In this document: one piece after another, positions 46,401 through 54,706 of the stretch
Layout: each line of letters opens with the position of its first letter
Numbering within the stretch: position 1 is the stretch's first letter
Source of the DNA: Chthonomonadales bacterium
GTDB lineage: Bacteria > Armatimonadota > Chthonomonadetes > Chthonomonadales > CAJBBX01
Assembly: GCA_013360745.1 (NCBI GenBank)
Contig: JABWBA010000003.1
Span: forward strand, 41,873 to 105,872
Length of the DNA: 64,000 nt
Reading direction: 5' to 3'
Notes under the pieces: generated by a model
What the model saw: only the letters and a program-made list of their open reading frames with translations
Told to the model about the DNA's origin: nothing
The model's database searches: none
Made by a program: the position numbers and the translations under genes

Positions 46401-47900
46401 TCAGGAACCGATCGAAAGCAACCCGTGCATTTGTTCCACGGCGGACTCGACAAGGTCCGGCTCGAGCGGCAATCCCGCCAGGATCAATCGAACCCGACGA
46501 TGCGGGAGCGAGAGTAACGCTGTATGCCCCACGCTGGCCCGGGTCGCCAGACTCATCCATTCCGACCGACGGCAGGGATACGCCAGCGCCACCGTAACAT
46601 CCTCCGACTCGCCTATATGCGCATAGGCTAGTACCTGATGGATATCCGCCCGATGGTGCTCCCGGACGGTCTCGGTCATATCCGACCACCGCGAACGGGT
46701 GAGATCCGACCAGTGCCGCTTGTACTTCGCATCGACGATCACCGTATGGGATCTTCGGCGCCAGATCAGATCCGGCGCCAGCGAGCGTAACGAGCCGGTA
46801 TACGGCGGATCCCACGACACTGGCACCGTCGTCTCGTGGCGCCGGGCCACCTGGACGGTTCCGCCGGCGCGTGACGCCAATCGACAGAGCAGCATCTCCA
46901 CCCACGACTCCCAGAAGACCTCCATGGGCATGGACCACGGCAGACCGCGCAGATCGCTCTGACCGGCCAGGCCGCGCTCGTGAATGGTCCAATCCATAGC
47001 CTCCACGCCATCCGTGATCACCTGCGTTTTGAGCGGCGATCGGAGCCATTGATCGAGCTGCATCGGTGTCGGACATCGAGGCGGAATATGGGCGACGCGG
47101 CTCAAGAGCGATTGACAGAGCCCGTGCAGCTCGTTGATCACCGCGCTATCGGAGGCAGAACCTCCAAGAGAGACGAGCTGGCGCCGCAGGACATAATGGA
47201 TCGCGGCAAGCAGGCCTTGATCGTCGTCCAGATACGGAAAACGGCAGGGAATGCGATCGGGCCGGCCTCGAGCGAGGTGTCGCCCGGCATAGGCTGCCCA
47301 TCGAACCTGTCCATGCGGCGTGTTCAGGACATCGCTCCGCATGTCAAAACGCCGATCCAGCGCCTGCAGCATCGCTGAGACACGCCCCAGCACCGTGCTC
47401 GCCAACAGCCACGGCGGTACGTCACGTGCGGAGTACGGAAGCGGCGCATGGCGCAGAATCGCCGGGATCACACGCCAGCCGCTCATCGCCATCGCCGGTC
47501 CGATGCCGGACCATGTGAACCTGGGCTCTACGAGCAAACCGAGGTCATCCTGCCCTGTAAGCGGACTCCGAAGCGGAACTGCGCCGACAACTCCGGAGGA
47601 TGTGAACCGGATCGTCACCGAGCGCTCGGCCCAACCGAGCGCTGCGCTCACACCGAGATCCGATAGCCGCGAATGGTTGAGCTCCACCATATGGGCGGCG
47701 ATCTCCGGCAAACTGGATGGGCTCATCTGCCTGCGGCCGAGGCCGAGCAGCCGCTCCACGCTCGAATCCCGAACCGAGCAATCGGACATTCTCACGACAC
47801 CGCCCGTTCGCACCGCATCCCGCGGCAGGGGAATCGAGCCGCGGATGGCCGAGGCGCGACGCCGGCCCGACGATCTTACTGCCACTGGTATTCCAACCAT
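46401..47900 (-). CDS. McrC-like restriction component with PD-(D/E)xK nuclease motif
   Basis: LAPDLIWRRRSHTVIVDAKYKRHW (PD-D/ExK), upstream DVPPWLLASTVLGRVSAMLQALDRR; 25-nt overlap with the McrB-like gene. Confidence 0.78.
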   Translation of the reverse strand: MVGIPVAVRSSGRRRASAIRGSIPLPRDAVRTGGVVRMSDCSVRDSSVERLLGLGRRQMSPSSLPEIAAHMVELNHSRLSDLGVSAALGWAERSVTIRFTSSGVVGAVPLRSPLTGQDDLGLLVEPRFTWSGIGPAMAMSGWRVIPAILRHAPLPYSARDVPPWLLASTVLGRVSAMLQALDRRFDMRSDVLNTPHGQVRWAAYAGRHLARGRPDRIPCRFPYLDDDQGLLAAIHYVLRRQLVSLGGSASDSAVINELHGLCQSLLSRVAHIPPRCPTPMQLDQWLRSPLKTQVITDGVEAMDWTIHERGLAGQSDLRGLPWSMPMEVFWESWVEMLLCRLASRAGGTVQVARRHETTVPVSWDPPYTGSLRSLAPDLIWRRRSHTVIVDAKYKRHWSDLTRSRWSDMTETVREHHRADIHQVLAYAHIGESEDVTVALAYPCRRSEWMSLATRASVGHTALLSLPHRRVRLILAGLPLEPDLVESAVEQMHGLLSIGS

Positions 47901-49348
47901 TGGATGTAGGCGCGCACCTCCGCAGCGAAACCCGCAACGTAGCCCTGGGCGAGATACTCGCGCAGTAACGGTATCAGCGAGTATCGGAGCGTATTCCCAA
48001 ACTCTCGTTCGGAGGTTGCCATAAAGTAGGAGTGGCCTGGGATCAAGCTGAAGGCGTCGTCGGTGGCGTGCTCAATGAAGATGCTCAGCAGCCGTTGGAA
48101 CGCCTCGGGCGCGAGCGGGGTGACCTCGTCCGTTACCAGATCCAGCTGTGGCCACATGTCGAGAAATGCGAACCTGCGGCGGACCGCGACATCGACGATG
48201 GCAATACTCCGGTCCGCTGTGTTCATCGTACCGAGGATATAGAGGTTCTCGGGCATGGATACCAGCGAGCTTCCGATCTCTGAATAGTCGTGTTCCAGCC
48301 GCACCTCCCGAGAATGGTCGCGCCGCGGCTCGAGGAGCACGATGGCCTCGCCGAGCGCCTTAGCCAGATCGGCGCGGTTGATCTCGTCGATCCCGAGTAG
48401 ATATTCGGCCGACGGATTGGCCCGGGCGGCTGAGATCGCCTGCAGCAGCGCACCGCCCCGAGGCGCAAACGATAGTCCGACTGTTCCGGCGCTCGGCGTT
48501 GGCGCGAGACCTCCGACGAACGATTCATAGGTGGTGTTTGCGTGAAACTGAACGATGGACGATGAGCCGCGGAAACGGCTGTGGGCCAGGTTATATAAGG
48601 CGCGCGTTTTGCCCGTTCCAGGAGGCCCCTGCAGGATGACGTATCGATGCGTATCGAGCGCCGAAGCGATCTCGTCCCGCTCCATCGGCGGGAGCAGACA
48701 CGCAAGCCAGGCCCGCTGGCGAGCCGCTGAGGACGACAGGAAGCTTGCGAGCGGCGATACGCCACGCTCGCCGAACATCAGATCGATGATCGCCTCCAGC
48801 CCCTCCCGTGTTCGATCCCGGTCCGGCGTGGGAGCGAACAACAGGTACATGACCGCCCCGTACCGATCCAGCGCGGGCAGGTAGGGCTCATAGGATCGAT
48901 TCTCTCGCACGGTACGGGGCAGGGGCTCCTCACATCGCGTCGGATCCACCTTGGCCCATGCCACATCAGCCCGATGCGTTTGGTTCAACCATTGGGCCAG
49001 GGCCTGGCATTTGCGGGCGTGGCCAGGCTTACCAAGGATCGGCGCGTCGGGGCCGGTGCCGTCTGTCCCGACCAGCAGCCCCACCAGCGCGGGAGCGGTA
49101 GGCGAGGGAAAGAGGACGAAGGACATGCCCCGATACGCGCCGGAGGTTGGATTGTCCGGATGGATGATCGCGGCGAACGCCACACCGTCTTCGATCCTGG
49201 GTGAACGAACGGTTACGATCTTATCGGCGCTCTGCCGAAACCGTCCGCCAGCTGCCCACAGGCTTCCAAGAACATCCGCTGCCTCCGAATGCCACGCCGC
49301 TCGCGGGTAGGGACGATAAAGGAAATCCGTCAGCGCCTCGAGGCTCAT
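47876..49348 (-). CDS. McrB-like AAA+ NTPase
   Basis: ILQGPPGTGKTRALYNLA, FHANTTYESFVGGLAP, YLLGIDEINRADLAKALGEAIVLLEP, NLYILGTMNTADRSIAIVDVAVRRRFAF. Confidence 0.9.
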   Translation of the reverse strand: MSLEALTDFLYRPYPRAAWHSEAADVLGSLWAAGGRFRQSADKIVTVRSPRIEDGVAFAAIIHPDNPTSGAYRGMSFVLFPSPTAPALVGLLVGTDGTGPDAPILGKPGHARKCQALAQWLNQTHRADVAWAKVDPTRCEEPLPRTVRENRSYEPYLPALDRYGAVMYLLFAPTPDRDRTREGLEAIIDLMFGERGVSPLASFLSSSAARQRAWLACLLPPMERDEIASALDTHRYVILQGPPGTGKTRALYNLAHSRFRGSSSIVQFHANTTYESFVGGLAPTPSAGTVGLSFAPRGGALLQAISAARANPSAEYLLGIDEINRADLAKALGEAIVLLEPRRDHSREVRLEHDYSEIGSSLVSMPENLYILGTMNTADRSIAIVDVAVRRRFAFLDMWPQLDLVTDEVTPLAPEAFQRLLSIFIEHATDDAFSLIPGHSYFMATSEREFGNTLRYSLIPLLREYLAQGYVAGFAAEVRAYIQWLEYQWQ

Positions 49349-49486
49349 GTCTCCGTTCCTCCGAATACCCGCACTATTCCAGGAGCCAGGAAGGCAATCC
49401 TGCCGGACGAATCCCCGCCGCTACTACAGGAATCGCAGGACGAATGTCGAAACGGTCTCTCGACATGGAGCAAGGAGGAACCAACC

Positions 49487-52400
49487 ATGCCACGTGAGTG
49501 TGACTGCGCCGGCGGTAACTGCAAACCGACAGCCGATATTACGCGGAGGCAGTTCGTTGCGTTCGTGGGCGCCGGAGCCGCGACCGTCTCGATGAAACCG
49601 GATCAGCCGGAGGCCGAGCAGTTCGCAGCCGCTCCGGCCGATCTGGCGACATGGAAAGCCGATCTGGAGAGTGCTGGCAAACCGCGGACCTACAGTTCCG
49701 ATCGTAATACCGACGCGCGGCTGCACCTAGGCGGCATAGGCACCGGCAACATCGAGATCGGCGTCGACGGCCAGCTCACCACATGGCAGTTGTTCAATAC
49801 TCTGCGGGACGGAGAGGTCCCCTTCTACTTTGCCGCGCGTTGCGGGGGCGTGTTCCGGCTGCTGCAGACGAAGGGCGGGCCTGATTGGCCCGGAGTGCAG
49901 CGGATCACCATGCGGGGCGAATACCCGTTCGCCTATCTCAACTACGAGGACCCCGACCTGCCGGTCCAGATTGAGCTCGAATCGTTCACGCCCTTCGCGC
50001 CGCTGGAGACCGACCTTTCCTCGATACCAACCGCGATGTTCGTCTTCCGAGTCCACAATCCAACGGCTGCAACTCAGAGGGTGGCGCTGGCGGCGTTCAT
50101 GCAGAACCCCGTCGGATATGAGGCCGCCGGGCAACCTTCGGGGAACCGTCACGAATACTATGGCGGCAACGTCAACCGGGTCCGGTCGGAAGGGCGGGCC
50201 GCTGTCCTCCATATGGGCGCCCGGATCGGCAAGGCCCCGACGCTCGATCGAGACATCCGGATATGCACCAACCTCGATCTTGGAGCGCTGAACTACCCGT
50301 TCAACGATCGCCCGGAACGACTGACGCTCGCGCGGCTTGACGCCATCGCGGCCGCGGGTTCCGACCCCGCCACGACCCTGATCTGGATGGAGGATGCCCC
50401 GGCCGATCTGCCCGCCGAACGCCTGCGCGACGCCGCATCGGCGGTTCGAAACGGGGCAACCCTCGTCCTATCCGGATCCGACGCCCCGCTTCTTCGCGCT
50501 TACGGTTACGCTTCAGGCGGCCGCGATCTCGACACCGCCGAAGTACGGCCGCCGATCCGTTTCGATGATTTCGAGTCGGGCTACGATGGCTGGACCGTCG
50601 AGGGCGCGGCGTTCGGTACTGAACCGGCCCGCGGTACGTTGCCGGGTCAGCAGCGGGTGAGCGGATTCGGCGGTAAGGGACTCGTGAACTCGTTCCGACA
50701 GGGGGATGAAACGACAGGACGGATGATCAGTCGGCCGTTTACCATCGAACGACGCTACATCCGATTCCTGATCGGTGGGGGCGCCTCAGCCCAGACACAG
50801 ATCCGACTCGTCCTCGGTGACCGAATCGTGCGAAGCGCTTCCGGCGCCAACGACGAGCGGCTTCTGCCCGCCTCGTGGGATGTAGCGGAGTTCGTGGGTC
50901 GCGAAGCGCGATTGCATATCGTCGATGAAGCGACCGGCCCGTGGGGCCATATCAACGTCGACAACATCGAGTTTGCCGATACGCCCGGCGATATCGATAC
51001 TCTGAAGGCGCTGGAGGAGCTTCTGCCCGCCCGCTTCGGCCAGATCAAGACCGGAGCCGTAAATCCCATCACGGGAAAGCGTCCCGTAGAGTACACTGCC
51101 CTCACGCTCACAGACGGCTCAACGATGATGCGGCTCTCCGGTGGACCTGCCGCCATCGTCAAGCCGATGGGCAAGGGGAAGGTCGTCCTATATCAGGGTG
51201 GCCTGCTCGGCCAATCTCACCTGGGATTGGTGCGTCAGCGCCAGCGCGCATATCAGTTGCTATGCTCGCTAGTCGATGCGCGGTATTCCGCCCCCGCAGG
51301 ACTGCATCCAGGCAGTCCAGGCGCCGGCGAATTGGAACTCGCAGCGCTTCGTTCCGGCTCAACCGTGCTGCCCGGCTTCACCGATTGGCAGGCCGTATCG
51401 AACGCATTGAGCGCCACCGGCGGATTCAAGACCAGCGCTGGTTCCCCCACCCCTCCGACGCCTGAAGGCGAAACGATCAATGGAGCTATCGCATCGACTG
51501 TTGTGCTGCAACCCGGACAGACCGTCGAGATTCCCTTCGCCCTGACGTGGCGGTATCCCAACAGCTATACAAGACAGGGTGTTCCTCTCGGCAATCACTA
51601 CGCTCGGCAATATCCCTCGGTTCAGGCAGTGACGCGGGCGGTCGTGACACAGTTCAACAAACTGCGTCAGACATCCGAGACGTTTCGCAAGACGTTCTAC
51701 GACAGCACCCTGCCCTACTGGCTGCTCGATTGCGTCACAGCCAACGCCGCCATCATCCGTCATATCGGTATCGTTTTCCGTCCCGGCAACGGTGATGTCC
51801 ACGGCTGGGAGGGCTCGAACGGATGCTGCCAGCCAACCTGTACGCATGTGTGGGGCTATGAACAGACACTGGCCAGCTTTTTCCCGGATCTGGAACGAAT
51901 CATGCGCCGCCTCGACTTCATGCATCAGCAGCGCGAGGATGGCGGCGTGAACAACCGAATGGAAGTGCCGTCACCGCCCCGCCCCACCGGAGAGCAACCC
52001 TTCGCGGATGGTCACGCCAGCTGCATTCTCAAGGCCTACAGAGAAGCCCGCAATACGACGGACGAGAGCTTCTTCCGGGTCTACTGGCCGCATATCAAGC
52101 GCGCAGTCGAGTATCTCATCGGCCGAGACGCCGCAACGAGCGGCGGCAAGCCAGACGGAACGCTGGAAGATGATCAATGGAACACTTATGATCAGCCTCT
52201 CCATGGGGTAACCACGTTCATCAGCGGCTACTACCTCGCGGCTCTCCGTGCCGGGGAGGAATGGGCCAAACGCGTAGGCGATACGGAAACCGCCCGGCGC
52301 TTTCGTCAGATCTTTGAGCTCGGGCAGCAGAAACTCGTCGACCTCTGTTGGGATGGCGAGTACTTCCGCCAGCATCTCCCGGGCTACGAGAAGTTGCCCG

Positions 52401-53203
52401 GCGAAGTCGGCCCCGGCTGTATGGCGGACCAGTTGATCGGACAGTGGTGGGCGCATCAGCTCGGCCTCGGCTATCTGCTGCCGGAGGATAAGGTGCGCTC
52501 AGCCATCAAATCCGTGTTTCGCTATAACTGGATGACCGATCTGACCGGTTGGCGACACATGCCCCGTGCGTTCGCCGGCGACCGGGACAAAGGTCTGATG
52601 ATCGTCACGTGGCCAAAAGGGGGTCGGCCGCCCCATGTGATGCTCTATTCCGACGAGGTCTGGACCGGCATCGAGTATCAGGTCGCGGCCCATCTCATCT
52701 ACGAAGGGATGGTGCAGGAAGGCCTGGCGATCGTCAAGGGCGCACGAGACCGCTACGACGGCGTCCCAAGGCCGCCGCTTATGCGCAATCCATGGAACGA
52801 GATCGAATGCGGCGGCCACTACGCCAGGGCGATGTCCTCCTGGTCGCTGATCACCGCAGCGGCTGGATTCGAGTACGACGGACCCGCACACGCGCTTCGA
52901 TTCCAACCGCGCATCACTCCGAACCGATTCAAGACCTTCTTCTGCGGACCCGCGGGATGGGGCTCCCTATCGCAGGAGATTGCCGGGGGCCAGCAATCCA
53001 ACGTGATCACCCTGGCGCACGGGTCGTTTAAGGTGGCGCGCCTGACACTCGCTGCGCCGGCGACAGCGAAGACAGCGCTCATACGATTGGACAACGAGCC
53101 TATCGCTGCCAGAGTCACCATCGCCGATGGAGCTATGACCCTTACCCTGGCCTCCCCGATCACGCTAAGGGTGGGCCAATCGCTCACCGTCACCATCGGT
53201 TAA
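49487..53203 (+). CDS. GH116-type non-lysosomal glucosylceramidase (GBA2-like), Tat-exported, with domain insertions
   Basis: Tat ITRRQFVAFVGAGAATV; LGGIGTGNIEIGVDGQLTTWQLFNT; GSNGCCQPTCTHVWGYEQTLASFFPDLERIMR; DGTLEDDQWNTYD; NPWNEIECGGHYARAMSSWSL. Confidence 0.9.
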   Translation: MPRECDCAGGNCKPTADITRRQFVAFVGAGAATVSMKPDQPEAEQFAAAPADLATWKADLESAGKPRTYSSDRNTDARLHLGGIGTGNIEIGVDGQLTTWQLFNTLRDGEVPFYFAARCGGVFRLLQTKGGPDWPGVQRITMRGEYPFAYLNYEDPDLPVQIELESFTPFAPLETDLSSIPTAMFVFRVHNPTAATQRVALAAFMQNPVGYEAAGQPSGNRHEYYGGNVNRVRSEGRAAVLHMGARIGKAPTLDRDIRICTNLDLGALNYPFNDRPERLTLARLDAIAAAGSDPATTLIWMEDAPADLPAERLRDAASAVRNGATLVLSGSDAPLLRAYGYASGGRDLDTAEVRPPIRFDDFESGYDGWTVEGAAFGTEPARGTLPGQQRVSGFGGKGLVNSFRQGDETTGRMISRPFTIERRYIRFLIGGGASAQTQIRLVLGDRIVRSASGANDERLLPASWDVAEFVGREARLHIVDEATGPWGHINVDNIEFADTPGDIDTLKALEELLPARFGQIKTGAVNPITGKRPVEYTALTLTDGSTMMRLSGGPAAIVKPMGKGKVVLYQGGLLGQSHLGLVRQRQRAYQLLCSLVDARYSAPAGLHPGSPGAGELELAALRSGSTVLPGFTDWQAVSNALSATGGFKTSAGSPTPPTPEGETINGAIASTVVLQPGQTVEIPFALTWRYPNSYTRQGVPLGNHYARQYPSVQAVTRAVVTQFNKLRQTSETFRKTFYDSTLPYWLLDCVTANAAIIRHIGIVFRPGNGDVHGWEGSNGCCQPTCTHVWGYEQTLASFFPDLERIMRRLDFMHQQREDGGVNNRMEVPSPPRPTGEQPFADGHASCILKAYREARNTTDESFFRVYWPHIKRAVEYLIGRDAATSGGKPDGTLEDDQWNTYDQPLHGVTTFISGYYLAALRAGEEWAKRVGDTETARRFRQIFELGQQKLVDLCWDGEYFRQHLPGYEKLPGEVGPGCMADQLIGQWWAHQLGLGYLLPEDKVRSAIKSVFRYNWMTDLTGWRHMPRAFAGDRDKGLMIVTWPKGGRPPHVMLYSDEVWTGIEYQVAAHLIYEGMVQEGLAIVKGARDRYDGVPRPPLMRNPWNEIECGGHYARAMSSWSLITAAAGFEYDGPAHALRFQPRITPNRFKTFFCGPAGWGSLSQEIAGGQQSNVITLAHGSFKVARLTLAAPATAKTALIRLDNEPIAARVTIADGAMTLTLASPITLRVGQSLTVTIG

Positions 53204-53214
53204 GCGCTTCGACG

Positions 53215-53246
53215 CCGGGCTGATCGGAAGGTTCCTATCAGCCCGG
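53215..53246 (+). terminator. Hairpin downstream of the GH116 gene
   Basis: CCGGGCTGAT - 12 nt - ATCAGCCCGG perfect 10-bp stem; T5 tract lies further downstream (not abutting). Confidence 0.55.
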
Positions 53247-53320
53247 ACGTTGCCCGATAGCCCCGTTTTTCACTTGCCTGCGTGCGGTCGCCACCTCATG
53301 CGACAGGTAGAATGACACTC

Positions 53321-54706
53321 ATGTCTTCCGCTCTACCTGTCGCACACGCCCCGGAACAGTTCGATCACTGGAGTTCCCGCCAAACCCACCAGGCTGTATG
53401 GCGCATCGCCTGGCCGTCGGTCCTGACGTTCGGCTTGATGACCACCAATAGTATTCTGGACCGGATCTTTGTCGGTCAGCTCGGACGAGACGCCCTTGCG
53501 GCTGTTGGGGTCGGCGGACAGATACTGTTCATCACCGTCTCAGCAGCGATGGCGATTACCGTCGGAACTACTGCCATCGTTGCGCGGTTCACCGGCGCTC
53601 AGGATACCGACGATGCGGCCCATGCCACCGGCCAGTCCATCGGCCTTGGCCTGATCATTGGGATTCTATCCACCGTGGTGTTCTACGTCATCATCGACCC
53701 GATGATGGCGCTCCTGGGCGTACGGGGCGAGGCTGCCCGGCAGTGTCATGCGTTCCTTACCTATGCCCTGCTGGGTCTGGCGCCGGGCAACGTTGGCGCC
53801 GTCATCAGCGCCGCGTTCCGAGGCCTTGGCGACACCCGATCGCCGCTAAAGGTAATGCTCTTCGCCAATCTTATCCACATGTGCGGGGATTGGACCCTGA
53901 TGCTGGGTCACTGGGGTTGCCCGCGGCTGGGACTGGCCGGCGCGGGCATGGCTGCTTCGTCCTCCATGTTCGCGTCCTTGATCGTCTACCTCGCTCTGGT
54001 TCGGCGTTCACCGCTTCGGGAATGCCTCCGTATCGGTTCTCTGATCCCGACTCCGGCATGGTCCTGGCGGATCCTCCGGATCGGCATCCCTGCAGCGATT
54101 GCCGCAGTGGTACGGACGACGTCGATGCTCGGCTTTACGAGCGTACTCGCTCGAACCCCCGAAGGGATCAACGCCCTCGCCGCGCTGCCCATCGGCATGA
54201 CCGCGGAATCGATCGCCTTCATGCCTGGTCTGGGGTTTAGCGTCGCAGCCTCCGCTCTTGTCGGCCAGGCGCTCGGAGCCCGAAGCCCAAACCATGCCTC
54301 ACGCCTCGGTTGGGCCTCCGCCTATCAGGGTGTGGTCGTGATGTCGTTGATGGGCCTCCTGTTCTATGTGGCGGCGGTCCCATTCGCAGGTCTATTCACC
54401 CGTGATCCATCCGTCCTCCGGATCGCCGTCAGTTATCTCCGAATCATGGCGATCTCGGAGCCGATGCTGGCGTTCGGCATGATCCTCACAGGCGCGCTTC
54501 AGGGGGCAGGAGACACAATCCGACCCACAGTGGCGACCGCGATCTCCTTCTGGCTTCTCCGGCTCCCGCTGGCCTGGCTTCTGGCGCTGCACCTCGGCTA
54601 CGGATCGTCGGGCGCGTGGATCGCAATGGCATGCACGACCATCGTAGGAGGTCTCTTCGCGATCGCCCTGTTCCGCGACGGCAAATGGATGGCTCGTGAG
54701 GTCTAG
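53321..54706 (+). CDS. MATE family efflux transporter
   Basis: AWPSVLTFGLMTTNSILDRIFVGQLGRDALAAVGVGGQI; SAAFRGLGDTRSPLKVML; GALQGAGDTIRPT. Confidence 0.93.
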   Translation: MSSALPVAHAPEQFDHWSSRQTHQAVWRIAWPSVLTFGLMTTNSILDRIFVGQLGRDALAAVGVGGQILFITVSAAMAITVGTTAIVARFTGAQDTDDAAHATGQSIGLGLIIGILSTVVFYVIIDPMMALLGVRGEAARQCHAFLTYALLGLAPGNVGAVISAAFRGLGDTRSPLKVMLFANLIHMCGDWTLMLGHWGCPRLGLAGAGMAASSSMFASLIVYLALVRRSPLRECLRIGSLIPTPAWSWRILRIGIPAAIAAVVRTTSMLGFTSVLARTPEGINALAALPIGMTAESIAFMPGLGFSVAASALVGQALGARSPNHASRLGWASAYQGVVVMSLMGLLFYVAAVPFAGLFTRDPSVLRIAVSYLRIMAISEPMLAFGMILTGALQGAGDTIRPTVATAISFWLLRLPLAWLLALHLGYGSSGAWIAMACTTIVGGLFAIALFRDGKWMAREV

